From positions 744,001-808,000 of the forward strand of contig QEYB01001436.1 in assembly GCA_017562135.1 (NCBI GenBank): a stretch of 64,000 nucleotides of DNA, written 5' to 3'. This DNA comes from Dipylidium caninum. Lineage: Eukaryota > Platyhelminthes > Cestoda > Cyclophyllidea > Dipylidiidae. The notes below the pieces were generated by a model. The model made no database searches. It saw only the letters and a list, made by a program, of their open reading frames with translations, and was not told where the DNA came from. The translations under genes and the position numbers were made by a program. Positions 45,001 to 55,952 of the stretch are shown here, piece by piece (positions within the stretch are counted from its first letter, which is position 1; each line of letters starts with the position of its first letter).

Positions 45001-45940
45001 TCACACTGAAGATTTTTTCTCCCAGTGATCTTTCATGCGCGACGTCTCGTCTCGACGCTTCTTAACAAGTCGTTGAAGGTGGATGACGATGCTGATGCTG
45101 ATGATGATGATGTGACGCAGGAGGTTATGGCTGATGGAAGGCGTCTTCTCCAGTTTGCCTCACCGCACCGTCGTCAACAACTACTCGCGCAGGAGACATC
45201 TTTTCCGGAGCCTCGCTCGTCTGAGTGTCTGCCAGCGGAGGCAGTGTGTGTCAGACAGAGAAGTGCTGCGGAGCTGTGGCGCGTTGAGGAAAGCATGGGA
45301 TGCCAAACACCTTGTCACGTACTCTGGTCCAGTTTTCGACTCTGGTCAACTCCCAGTGTTCACTCGCTCTTTCTCCCTTTCGCCTAACGTGACCGCGCGA
45401 CGTCGACCGCCACCGGTTTTGTGACGTTGGCGCATGTGCTGTTGACTTTATGGTGAGTGTGAGTGACAGGCACATTGCAACCGTTGATACGGTAGCAGTA
45501 GAGGAGAACTCCATCGTGCCGAGTTGGCTGGAGCCTGTGACGCCGGCTCTCCCAATTGATCCTTCTTTCATTGCGATGTTTCGCCTACCGTCTTCGACTT
45601 TCGACCACTCCAACCCGGTTAGCGCATCGCCTGTGCCCGTGCCCATGTCTACGCTCAAAGTGCGCTTCTCAACTCTCACCTCCTCACGTCTGCTTCCATC
45701 AAATCGCCAACTTTTCACTGTTGTTGCCGCCGCCAACGGCTCTGCCTGGCACCGCGACGGACCCTGCTCCTAACGGGGCCATGTTACTTGCCGCGCTGGC
45801 TGACCTGGCGGAGAATGAAGTCGAGCGCCAAGCGTCAACGTGGGTGTCGACTTTTGGCACACAGCGAATAGGATGAAGAGAAGGAAAGAGGCGAATCGGG
45901 TGACTGCGGCAGGCTTCTATCTCCTAATATAAGCAGGTTT
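36100..45940. other. Gene-poor region of about 9.8 kb
   Basis: I recognise no gene, tRNA or array repeat. Frames are mostly shorter than 100 residues; the longer ones (up to about 178 codons) show no recognisable domain. From 36 to 39.8 kb the sequence is AT-balanced and featureless; from 39.8 to 45.9 kb it is GC-richer. Minus-strand frames at 43,566-43,766 and 44,408-44,698 look somewhat protein-like (see findings) but match no family I can name. It could be intergenic or a long intron of an undetected gene. Confidence 0.5.
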
Positions 45941-45981
45941 GTGGGGCTGTGAGGGCAGCACTTGCGAGGACGGCGAAAGAC

Positions 45982-47350
45982 ATGCTGGTGGGCCTCTGCC
46001 TGCTCCTCATGGCTCTCACGCCGTGCTCACTCGGCACCCATAAGGTCATCTTCATCTCCTTCGACGGCTTCCGCCACGACTACCTGGACATGGCCGAGGC
46101 GCAGAAGAGGAACATCTCCGCCTTCAAGCAGATCCGCGAGGCGGGTTTCCAGGCCGAGGTGCAGAACGTGATGATAACACTCACCTTCCCCTCGCACTAC
46201 GCCATGGCGACGGGGCGGCATGTGGAGAACCACGGTTTGGTGGGCAATAAATTCTACGACCCAGATTTGAAAAAATCCTTCGATTACACGAAAAGCGAGA
46301 GAAATGTGGAGTCGGTTTGGTTTGAATACGGTGACGCGGAGCCACTGTGGCTGACGAACGAGCGACACGGCGGTCGAAGTTGTGTATTCCAGTGGGTGGG
46401 GAGCGAGGCGAGGGTGCACAAGCGGATGGCCTTCGCCACCGCCGGCATCTACAATTCAAAGTACAGCCTCCGGTACCGCGTGGACCGCATCTTGGATTGG
46501 ATATCGCGGGACGAGTTCAATCTGGCCATGCTCTACTATCCTGAGCCAGACAGCAGTGGGCATCGTCACGGACCCGACTCGGTGGAGGTGATGCGCGCCA
46601 TAGAGGAGATAAACGACGCTCTCGCCTACCTCCTTCAACGCATAGACCAGACACCGTCGTTGAAGGGGAAAGTGAACCTCGTCATCTCCTCCGACCACGG
46701 GATGACTGCTGTGGATCCAAAAAACCGAGTAATCGAACTGCACTCCCTATTGGAAGGCGTGGAGGCGATCACCGTTGTTTCAGGCGCAACACTTAGCCTG
46801 TGGTTAAACACCACCACGTCTCTGACTGCACAGAAGGTGTATAACCTCTTGCACAACGCGTCACGGCATTTGAAGGTGTACTTGAAGGAGGATATCCCCG
46901 AGAGGTATCACTACAGGAACAACCCGCGAATCGCGCCCGTCCACGCCATCGCGGACATCGGGTGGCTCATTAACACACAGAAGAGTCAGTATAAGGATAA
47001 ACGTAAGTTGGCTTCATCTCTCCACGGAGACACTTGACGTTGTGACGATGGAGCGCCTCGCACTGGCTGCCTCTTTCTGTTCGACAGGCGGAATGCACGG
47101 CTACGACAACGCGGAGCCCGACATGCATCCCTTCATGGTGGCGATGGGTCCCGACGTGCAGCCCTTCACGGAGCGGCAGCGCTTCCACCAGATCGACCTC
47201 TACCCCTACATCTGCGCGATGCTGGGCCTGGACAAGCCGAACAAGATCGACGGCCTCATCGACCGTGTGCTGCCGTACCTGCGGACGCAGCCGAGCGAGG
47301 ACTTCCTCAAGAAATTCCGACTCTACGCCTCGGGCACACTCGCTCACTGA
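45982..47350 (+). CDS. ENPP: Secreted ENPP-type phosphodiesterase, subfamily A (copy 1)
   Basis: This is an ectonucleotide pyrophosphatase/phosphodiesterase of the alkaline phosphatase superfamily, which hydrolyses phosphodiester bonds of nucleotides or choline phospholipids outside the cell. Exons 45,982-47,002 and 47,088-47,350 join in phase 1 across an 85-nt intron; the product has 427 residues. The start MLVGLCLLLMAL begins a signal peptide. Two-metal-site residues are visible: Asp28 (FDGFRHD), nucleophile Thr68 (TLTFPSHY), Asp190 and His194 (PDSSGHRHGP), Asp238 and His239 (SSDHGM), His344 (GMHGYDN). All are retained, so an active enzyme is expected. No C-terminal membrane segment is seen; length is near the short ENPP5-7 type. 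It is nearly identical to the 58.8 kb copy at both ends. Substrate is unknown. Confidence 0.9.
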
Positions 47351-47799
47351 TGTCGGGCTGTGTGGCCTTCTTGCAGCAATTTTTTCTCAACGCCGAAGGC
47401 AAATTGACACCCTGCCCCCCCCCCCATCCTTCTTTTTCTACCACTGTTTGATAATGCGTTAATTGCTTCCTTCTCCCATCTTTTGAACAAACGAAAATTG
47501 TCAAATAACAAAGGCCTCCGTCAAGTGTGCTGACAGGCTTACGGGTTGTCAGTATGGCGCAAAGCCCAGTAATCTTCCTTGGCAGTTTGACACGAATTAG
47601 CACTCATGGGGCGACTGGGGACGAGTTCACCGTCTGCCGGAATGACCCTCTTCCCTCACGCCTCTGGCGACATTTCCTCGGGACAGTCGTGAAATATCAG
47701 GTTGGAAACTATGGAATGGGCATCGGAGATAAGCAGAAAAAGAAAAGCCCAATTTTCGGCATTATTTGTCATATTTGTTTTAAGTAGGTTCCATTGGCA

Positions 47800-48480
47800 T
47801 CTGCCACTTTATGTCAACGATTGGAAACTTGAGTCCGGTGGGTGATGAAGGGAGGAGGTGGGCTTCCCTCCTGGCGTGCAAAGCACGTCCAGTTCACTCC
47901 GACGTCTTCGCCTCCCCCGTCTGCTCTCTCGCCTCCTCCCTCGGCCCCTCCTCCTCCGTGGAAGGCAGTTCCTATTTTCACACACGTCGCATCTCTTCCA
48001 CTTCTCGAGAAGGAAAGAGGCGTGTCAAGACTAGAGCATTTGCCTTCTTGTGGAGGGGTAGAAGCGTACGGACTAATGCGACAACAACCACGCCAACTGT
48101 GACAGATTGACACATCAGCGATAAGCTCAATCGAAAGTATAAGTGACGCGAGTAAGGCCGCTCATAGCGATGTTGCGACAGGCATCTCACGGCACCATCG
48201 TCCCCGCAACCTTATCCTCTTGCACAACCCCTTGGTGGCCTCATTTCTTTCCTTTCTTCTTCACTTTCCACAGCCTCCGTTACTGTCTAAGAGGTCGCGC
48301 ACCCGCCGCCATGCGACGAGGCGTACTAGAAGCGTTGGAGACAGCGTAATGCGGCAGACTCTCTTGTGACAACCGGCTGTAAAACGTCATAGGGTGGAAT
48401 TCCAAAGACCCGAAGTTGGAGAGTTGACCTCAGAACCTTTGGTCATCGTCAGCTCATTTCCAATTTTAAATGAAGCGCTT
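47800..48480. repeat. Fragment of the Kunitz-array dispersed repeat outside the array
   Basis: The block around 48,155-48,250 (GCGATGTTGCGACAGGC, CTTGCACAACCCCTTGG) resembles copies near 5,960 and 30,260. It is followed by the palindrome at 48,514. It shows that array-type repeats also occur in the ENPP region, more than 15 kb from the nearest Kunitz gene. Confidence 0.5.
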
Positions 48481-48513
48481 GATGTAAATTAGGAAGGACA
48501 AAATTTTGCTGTC

Positions 48514-48529
48514 GTCACATATACGTGAC
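48514..48529. promoter_or_regulatory. Palindrome copy GTCACATATACGTGAC (outside the array)
   Basis: It is identical to the copies at 14,874, 20,479 and 30,423. No Kunitz gene is near; an ENPP fragment starts about 110 bp downstream. Confidence 0.65.
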
Positions 48530-48639
48530 TCTGGGGAACAGTGGCTATAAGCCCGCACGCCGACAGAGACGCGATATGAAGTGCTCATTCAGCACCCGTG
48601 TTGTCTTGGCAACGAGTAGTGGGAGCAGAATGTGCGTAT

Positions 48640-48910
48640 GACCATCACACCTTGCACCTTCCTGCCTCAGAAGGCCTCGTTAGCCATTCTCACGAATACA
48701 TATTCCTCTCTGCCCGTGTCGGCGGCCACTTCGATTTTGCCATGGCGAAGTCGAAATGACTTTTTCGTAGTGACAGGCCAGGAACAGCAAGAGGAATTCG
48801 TCAGCCCAAAAAGTTGCATGATACCGTGCAGCGGTACGAGCTACGTGTGGCCGGTGCCTCTAAATGACCAATAGACTTGTGGCCTTGAGCCTGCCAATCA
48901 GAAATGACGC
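48640..48910 (-). pseudogene. Decayed ENPP fragment (subfamily B 5' end)
   Basis: Bases 48,640-48,800 align with 51,665-51,835, the N-terminal coding part of the subfamily B gene (from the SLTFPSHY region back to the signal peptide), at clearly reduced identity and with indels. Bases 48,870-48,910 align with its upstream flank (GTGGCCTTGAGCC.GCCAATCA). The rest of the gene is missing. This is an old, truncated duplicate on the minus strand. Confidence 0.65.
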
Positions 48911-48914
48911 ATGC

Positions 48915-50098
48915 CACAAAGCTGATTTGCTGTTTCGTAATTTTTTTCCAGTGTAGCCTAGTTTTATGCATTCTCTAAAGGTTGTTCGGGATTTCTTTTT
49001 TACTGGTGTTCTTTCCTATGGCCCTTTGTGGTAAGGGTTTCCATCTTATATTCACTAACAATAACAGTAAATCTATTATTCTCATCTCGATTTTAAAACT
49101 GCTTCCGGATTTACTCTCCACCCTACCTTGATATGCACAATTACTTCATCATTTCTACCCTTCACTTTCACTTTACCCACCTCTTTCTCCCCTCTTCCTC
49201 ATTCATAACTCTTAGAGTCCTCTTTATAGAGCCTACTGACCTTACCGTCTAATCGTTCCTCCATTTCACATATGCTGGACCATCATTTGTTACTCTTTTC
49301 GAATGTGAATGGTATCGCCTACTTACGTGGGGTAAAATAATCCTCATATTGTATTTTTATTCCGTTTCCTTCAGTCGCACGTTTTGGTAAGTGCAAAGGA
49401 TTCCATGCCTGTATGTAATTCAAATTTTTAGTACGGTGAGCACGAATTGCTTTAACTTCGAGCAATTTTTTTCAAACAGACAAAAGCGTTGGCCTTTTCA
49501 TACGATGTACTTTACTGCCGTTCTTGCTGCTTTAGTAAAAGGAGTAAAGGTAAGCAGGAGGAAGTGTGCATAGTAACAAGAATCGTGGAGGGAGAGAAGG
49601 CGGAGGCCACTTCTCGTCTGCATGAAATATCAGAAAGTAAGCATTCGGAATCGTCGTCTCCTCATTTGACTCCCACTAGGCTCAGCAGAAGTGATGCGGG
49701 TGAAGGGTGCATAAACTTGTCAACTACCTTCGGGTGGAGTGTAAACAAACGGTGGAGTCCCCTCCCCCACCCCCTTTTTTGAAGACGTATTAATAAAAGC
49801 AACAGAGGAGAAGGACAACTTGGGCGAGTGGCTGTGCGCCCCCTATGCGTCCAACCAGTTTTGAGTTGGCCAAATCGACTTTCAAGAGACATGCTTGGAC
49901 CATTTAATCGCCTCGGACATTATTCTCAAATGGAGACTAGTATGCGAAAAGCTCGAAGTAGGCGATGTTTAACATGCCTATATTAGGGGTTTGTTGGGAG
50001 AGCGCAATTCCAACAAATCTCTTAAATTAACAGGTCATTAATTCCCAGGAGGCAAAAACCCGCACACGACGAAGAAGATGAAAGACGCACACGTCGCA
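48915..50098. other. No gene recognised
   Basis: The stretch is AT-rich to 49.6 kb, then GC-richer. I see no domain, repeat or RNA gene. The small frames present have no protein-like features. Confidence 0.45.
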
Positions 50099-50099
50099 A

Positions 50100-50105
50100 T
50101 TTATT
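50100..50105 (-). terminator. Polyadenylation signal AATAAA of the 50-52 kb ENPP gene
   Basis: The minus strand reads CATATGAATAAATT just after the stop codon. The same CATATGAATAAATT is found after the paralogue at 57.7 kb. Confidence 0.65.
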
Positions 50106-50134
50106 CATATGAGTAAATAAGAGGGATTTAATGT

Positions 50135-50240
50135 CTACCAGCGGCGACGAAGAAGAAACTGGACGCTCAGTGCGAGGACGAAGGTGAGGAACACGTTGGC
50201 TGAAAGAGGAAATGGAAAGGCAAGATGAAAATGGAAGAAG

Positions 50241-50272
<32 letters not shown>

Positions 50273-51858
50273 TGAGAGTGGGACCCGCGTGCAAGCAGTG
50301 AGAGATGCCTGCGATGGGAGGTGGGAGAGGAGGAGCCGTGGAGAGAGGAGGAGGCAGAGAAGAACTCACCGCCGAGGACGAAGGAGCGGTCATTGAGGGG
50401 ATCCACGCCCTTGGCGTATCGGTCGAACTGCTTGAGCACCTCCATGGAGGGCAGGTAGTTGAGGAAGGGCGCAACGCGGTACACGTCGCTGTCCACCACG
50501 TTGGGCTTGTAGATCTTGAGCAGGAGGCAGACGAGGGCGTACACGTCCACCTGGTGGAACCACTCCACGTTGCCGATCTTGCGGATGCCCGGCCCCTTCG
50601 CCACGATGAAGGGGTGCATGTCCGCCTCCGAGTTGTTGTAGCCGTGCATGCCGTCTGCAGTCCAAACACGTCCACAATGACGCAACCACGCAATGGAAGG
50701 GACGATGGAGAAGAGTGTCTGTGGCCTCGAGTCGTCACTTACTAAGAGTGGGCTTGTAAGGGTCAGTGGGGTCGGTGAGAACCATCCAGCCGAGGTGTGG
50801 GATGAGCACGATGGGTGCAATTCGTCGGTTGTCCTGGAAGTGGTACTCGGGAGGAATGTCCTTCTTCAGGTACACGTCGCAGTTGGGAAGCTTTTTCAGT
50901 ATCTCGTACATTTCGGGCACACTGGGACCATCTGAAAAAGAGGGAGGTTGGTGAGGGCGGGTGAGAAAAGCAAGATGATGGGGAGAAGTGGCGCAAGGAA
51001 GCAAGTGTGAAAGGGCAACTGACTGGGCTTGAGAGGCCACACGCCCAAATTGGCCGGCGATCCGTCCACACCAGACAAGTATTTGTCCATAGGAAGGACA
51101 GCAGACACGTTCACGATCTTGGTGTAATTGACGCGAGTCATGCCGTGGTCACTGGTGACAATGATGTTGGGGGGCTCGAGGAAGTCCTTCGACTCGTCTA
51201 TTCGCTGCAACAGGTACGCGATTCCGTCGTTCACCTCTTCGATGGCATCCAGCACTTGCGGCGAATCGGGGCCGTAGGAGTGTCCGGTGGAGTCGGGCTC
51301 GTTGAAGTACATGGCGACGAAGTTGATGTCGGGCTGCGTGATCCAGTCCATCACTCGGTCCACGCGGAATCGGATGGAGGGCACCGCGCTGTAGAGACCG
51401 AAGTTGACGTACTCCATTTCCCCGTACATGCGCGAGTCGCTGCCCGGCCAGTACACCACTCCACTCTTGCCGCCGTTCCGCTGGTTGGTGAGCCAGATGG
51501 GCTCGTTGTTGTTCATGGTGAACCACTTGGATTCGAGATTCTTGGTGGAGTATTTGTATATGTAATTGTCATTTAAATCGGGATCGTAGAAGGTGTTGCC
51601 GACGAGGCCGTGATGCTCGGGGTAGCGACCGGTGGCGAGGGAGTAGTGGGAGGGGAAGGTGAGCGAGACCATCACACTTTGCACCTTCATGCCTCGGAAG
51701 CCCTCGTTGGCAATTCGCATGAATGCGGAGACGTTCCTGTTCGCTTTGAGGGCCATTTCGATGTAGTCGTGACGGAAGCCATCAAGGGACACCAAAATGA
51801 CCTTTTGGCAGTGACAGACTTGGAGTATTAGGAGGAGAATTGGCACCACTTGCTTCAT
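50135..51858 (-). CDS. ENPP: Membrane-anchored ENPP-type phosphodiesterase, subfamily B (intact copy)
   Basis: Four exons, 51,858-51,024, 50,931-50,743, 50,654-50,370 and 50,199-50,135, all joined in phase 1, give 457 residues. The start MKQVVPILLLILQVCHCQ is a signal peptide. Catalytic motifs are intact: SLDGFRHDY, SLTFPSHY (nucleophile Thr), NEPDSTGHSYGPDS, TSDHGM and GMHGYNN. The last exon encodes a hydrophobic stretch, NVFLTFVLALSVQFLL, then RRRW, so the enzyme is probably a type I membrane protein or GPI-processed ectoenzyme facing outward. AATAAA follows 36 bp after the stop. It is the parent-like copy of the two indel-rich plus-strand paralogues at 56 and 62 kb. Substrate cannot be told from sequence. 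Confidence 0.9.
50235..50272. repeat. (AGA)n microsatellite in the last ENPP-B intron
   Basis: An uninterrupted GAA/AAG tract, (TTC)n in the sense of transcription, lies between exons 3 and 4. It has counterparts at 57,563-57,598 and 63,389-63,417 with other lengths, so it predates the duplications. Confidence 0.85.
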
Positions 51859-52089
51859 GGTGCGGTAAACTGAACAAGTTACGGGTTGTCGTTTCTTCAG
51901 GCGGCGACTCCTCGTGTGGCCTTGAGCCAGCCAATCACACAATGCATCCTTTGTTTGGAGCGCAATATGATTTTATAGAAACTTTTGGTCGAAATTTCTT
52001 TTTAGGTATTGATATTTGCCATTCCACTTTCCCGAATTTGAATAAGCTTTGTAATATTGGTTCTCAAACATATGTAGCGTGAAATATTC

Positions 52090-53905
52090 GCCTGAGGAAT
52101 CTCGTCGACAACTGTCACTTGGACCGCCATCTTGCGAGAACCTCTCCGATAGCACGCTGCATGACCACGTGGCAATAAAATCCCTCTGTGGCATTGCTTT
52201 TAGTCAGTTACAAATTCAAGCTGATATCATAAGTTTGGATAATGGCTTTTCCCAGTCGAAATGGAGGACAAGGTTTGGAGACTGACAAATCGCTCGGATT
52301 GCCCCGGGAACCACTCCACTGCCCTCCTTACTACCTCATCGCCTTGCTTCTTTCCTCCTCGGCGATTCAGGTTGCCACACAGTCTGTTCTCCAGGGCGAT
52401 TAACTCACCGCATGCGAGACTGTGAGTCAATTCTTGTGAGTTCACCGTGTGTTTGTCTCATCTCCGCCAGACTGCCCCTCGTCACCCACGTCTTTGGGGA
52501 CTGCCGCGAGACGATGTCTCTTCATTCATACTTTGGACCAAAATTAGCGAACATTTCCGTGTGCGGACCGGATTCCTCAGTCGACCCTACCTCTTCCTCC
52601 TCCCCCTCCTCCTTGAATCAACATTAAACACTTTTTTTAATTAGGGGATTCTTTTCCGCACGCCTCGTTAACGTCTCTCAAAGCCTTTTGAACAGCTGCA
52701 GCTGGAAGTAGGTGCAAACCGCCATCTGGTTCCATCTAATTTCATCGCCTCGTAGTCTCTCCAGAGGCGTGAAGAAAGAGGGTGATTCTGGCAGAGAGCG
52801 TTTAATCTGACAAGGTCAGGCAGCAGGCAGGGGGACAGTGAACTCGTTCCCAGTCGCCTCATGACTGCCAATTCGTGCGAAACCGCCAAGAAAGACAGTT
52901 ATTTTTTGCGCCATAGTGACGAAAGGTTATTGTGCATGGCGCAAGAATCCAAGAAAATCTACAGTGACGGCGTAAACGTAGGAGCAAGTAATGCATTGTC
53001 ATCTGGAATGAGAGCCCAACATCGTGGGAGAGGAGGACTCAGATGGCGAAGTGAGGAAGTGGACGAGGCGCTGTGAGGCTACAGCAGGCGGAATGCCGGT
53101 TGACGGAGTGCTGGTGGATGCTTTTGAGGGGGCGGAATGCCGAGACATCGTCCCGTGCCAGTGTCCCCAAAGACATCAGTGGCGAGGGGCACTCGGACGG
53201 AGATGAGACAGACACACGGTGAACTCACAAAAATCGACTCACAGTCTCGCATGCGGTGAGTTAATCGCCCTGGAGAAGAGATTGTGTGGCAACCTGAATC
53301 GCCGAGGAGGCGGAACATCAGCCTCCTCGCCTCTTCTTGCTCCGCTCGAGTTAAACCAGGGAAACAAGGCTTCCAAACAACACATGGAAACTGTTGAGAA
53401 GAAATGCGGGAAATGGCGACTAGGAGGAGGTGCGAGAGCCTGTGAAGTCAGTCCGCATTAACCCGCCTCAAGTTGATCGTCGTGTGAGACTGCCTGGAGC
53501 GCGGCATTCACCCTGTCACAAGCCCGACTCCAGCGGGTGTCTCAGGCCCGATTCTCCGCCGCCCGCCCGCCTTCCTGTCCGTCGTCTTGTGGGCTCCTGA
53601 CGGGCGACTCGACCGCCACCACCACCGCGGAGGTAAGAAGCAAAACACGGCGGGAATAATGGGGGCGGTGAAGTGGTTCCCTGGGGGATCATATTTGATT
53701 TTCTTTTGGTAATCCGAGCGATTTGTTAGTCTTCAAGCCTCGCCCTCCATTTCTACTGCGAAAAGCCATTGTTGACACTCACGATTTCAGCTTAAATTGG
53801 TAACTGACTAAACGCAATGCCACAGAGAGATTTTGCTGCCACGCAGTCTTGCAGTGTCCCATCGCGAAGGACCCTCCACCACGTCGACGCGACTTCGGAG
53901 ACACG
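52090..53905. repeat. Foldback element with about 0.45-0.7 kb inverted arms
   Basis: The left arm (52,090-52,520) matches the reverse complement of the right arm (53,140-53,905) over its whole length, including the GCATGCGAGACTGTGAGTC and TCTGTGGCATTGC blocks. The right arm carries extra sequence at about 53,345-53,680. The spacer (52,520-53,140) has no gene. No transposase or clear target duplication is seen. It may be a non-autonomous foldback transposon or an inverted duplication. Confidence 0.75.
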
Positions 53906-54075
53906 TTATTTTCATAATCAGTTTGTTTCCGGAGTGAGGAGGTATAGCAGAAGCACTCACCTCATCGCAACTCACTGCCTACAAGCAGGAAATCGCATGA
54001 ACAGTGAATGGATGCACGGCGGAGGGGTGGAGGAAAATGCGTGGAAAGATCTCTTCCCAAGAGAGCAGGGGAAGG

Positions 54076-54096
54076 TTGTTGTTGTTGTTGTTGCTG
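54076..54096. repeat. (TTG)n short tandem repeat
   Basis: About seven TTG units lie in non-coding sequence between the foldback element and the frame at 54,625. Confidence 0.75.
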
Positions 54097-54624
54097 GCCT
54101 AACAAATTAAACTCCACCGTGACAGGCTCGGCTGAGAAAAAATGAAGTGTCGCCTCCAAATGCTTGGACGGCGGTCAACGGTAGCGCAACGCTGGAGAGG
54201 ATTGTACACTGAGAGTAAAAAAGAGCCTCTTCGCCTTCTAATGAGAGATTGCCTGACACTGGCAAAAGTGTCTGCCGCACACGGTCACCTCGTCTCATGT
54301 CGTCATTTTATCACGGTTGCAAGGTTTTTATCTTGTTCCTTTTTACTTTCCCTTGGCGTTCTCCTACCACTGGTCGCCTGGCAGACTCTATTTTTTCGTA
54401 GTACCCTGTGAAACCCACTACTCAACCAAAAAACGTGCCATCTACTTTTGCGTCTGTTTTCCCAACTTTTTACGCGTATCCCAGTCAATAAGCTCACGTC
54501 GTTTCCGAAACAACCCAGCACAATATGGCAACCTTTTCCTCGGAAACACAATCATGTAAGTCACAAGACACCACGGGGATGGAGAGCGACATTCTCGTCG
54601 TAACAGGCGGACAGTAGACGTTTG

Positions 54625-55011
54625 TCAAAGTCTCCCCTGTCGACAATACACCTGCGACTGTCTCAACGCAGGCGTTCCGGCAACCGTGTTGTTTGCAATG
54701 AACCTCAAATTCTCCCCATTTTTACTCGACCACTGATCGGGGAATTTCACACGTACATCATAACAAGTGGAGATTAACTTTAGGTGGACCATTTGATTTG
54801 ATTCTCGGCAAAACTTCATGACGTGTACCACGGGAGTCTGTTGCGAGGCCACGAGCAATTCTCGCATGAATTGACTGGCGGAGCGAATGCGCAGCTCAAA
54901 GGTCGGGGTGGCAAAAATATGAACTTTGAGACTTTCAGGGGAAAATCGTGTTCTCTGGTCGTAGTTGATTAAAAGTGAAATGACCCGGCAGCGGTGAATG
55001 GACTCGTTCAA
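54625..55011 (-). CDS. Hypothetical protein, 128 codons
   Basis: The start-to-stop frame runs without an intron. I do not recognise the family. The composition is protein-like rather than repeat-like, with alternating hydrophobic and polar stretches such as LKVHIFATPTFELRIR and QMVHLKLISTCYDVRVKF. There is no signal peptide, membrane segment or obvious motif. It lies alone between the foldback element and the AT-rich region before the 56 kb ENPP copy. It may be a single exon of a longer gene, a transposon-derived frame, or chance. Confidence 0.35.
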   Translation of the reverse strand: MNESIHRCRVISLLINYDQRTRFSPESLKVHIFATPTFELRIRSASQFMRELLVASQQTPVVHVMKFCRESNQMVHLKLISTCYDVRVKFPDQWSSKNGENLRFIANNTVAGTPALRQSQVYCRQGRL

Positions 55012-55049
55012 TGATTAGCTGCGTGCATGAAGTGGCGAACAGTTGAAAT

Positions 55050-55865
55050 TAAAACACCATCAAATCTTGAGATAACTTAGTTGATGAGAAACAGAGGTTG
55101 CAGAAGAATTGGGTTTTTCGGGAGGCGAGGAAAAAGAGGTAGCAGTCACTGGGTTAGGAGAACAGCGTTTGGTAGGACATCCCGTCAATTGCCAGCGAAC
55201 AAATAGCAAATTTAAAACGGCGCGGTTATCGAGGGTCGAAGTGAAACAGATAATGATCTGTTCCGTTATTACTGGATTTTCTTATAAAATCCACAAATTA
55301 CACGGATGAAGGTGTGTACTGCAATGAGGAGCAAATTAAGAATTTCTTATACAAGCCTGTACACTAGCTTAGCATGAAGGAAATGTCAAACTGAAAAGAG
55401 CGGATAACAGCAGAGTTTCAGTGCGTGGAACAACGTTGTTATTAAGCTAAAATACGATGGACTCAAGTAAAATGAGTAGTACTGGAACATTTGGTAAGAA
55501 TTGAGAACAGTGTAAATATTACAGATTAAAAATGGCGTAAGAATAACTGACACAAAGTGAGGAGAATAGAAATACAATACAGAATAAATCAAAAATGTTG
55601 GTCTAAAATTCCAAGTTCAAGAAAATAGGAGGAAAATGTACAAGCACAACATAGCAGTAGGTAAAATACCTCGCAGAACAAAAATTCATATATGTAAATT
55701 AATGGCTGCTGAAACAAATTTCATCTGAGCAAACTTTCACTATTCACAAGGACTACGAAAAGAAAAGTACAACAATCTTACATCTAATTCAATCCGTGTG
55801 AGAAATGCAATAAAACTTTAGAGCAATCGGTTAGTAAAAACAAAAATTCGTAAGAGCCAACTACT
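55050..55865. other. AT-rich stretch upstream of the 56 kb ENPP copy
   Basis: It is strongly AT-rich with no frame longer than about 70 codons. It differs sharply in composition from the flanking ENPP exons. No similarity to the corresponding stretch before the 62 kb copy is visible until 55,872. Confidence 0.5.
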
Positions 55866-55871
55866 AGATGA

Positions 55872-55952
55872 TTGGCGCGTGCAAGGACAAAGTCAGTCCT
55901 CCCATTTAAATGCACCGAGAACATGTAGCGCACTCATTTGCACGGCATCATG
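55872..55952 (+). promoter_or_regulatory. Shared proximal promoter of plus-strand ENPP-B copies
   Basis: About 80 bp up to the start codon are almost identical to 61,673-61,752 (GATTGGCGCG, TCCCATTTAAATGCACCG). The sequence outside is unrelated. ATTTGCA and TGCAAAT face each other across the start codon (TTTGCACGGCATCATGCAAA). Confidence 0.5.

Noticed and set aside
36100..45900. Possible tRNA or snRNA genes
   Set aside because: I looked for B-box-like GGTTCGAATC sequences and paired cloverleaf arms and found none convincing.
45949..45981. Upstream extension of the 46 kb ENPP reading frame
   Set aside because: That extension would begin with GTG. The ATG at 45,982 opens directly into the signal peptide and is the better start.
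47307..48113. Frames downstream of the 46 kb ENPP gene
   Set aside because: Several frames overlap on both strands without signal peptides, domains or paralogous support.
50235..50272. GAA tract as an acidic or Glu/Lys-rich coding repeat
   Set aside because: It lies between the exon 3 donor and the exon 4 acceptor of the ENPP-B gene and is conserved as an intron tract in its two paralogues.
50305..51576. Long plus-strand frames opposite the ENPP-B gene
   Set aside because: They are antisense shadows of the intact minus-strand exons (rich in His, Val and Asp as expected from the complement).
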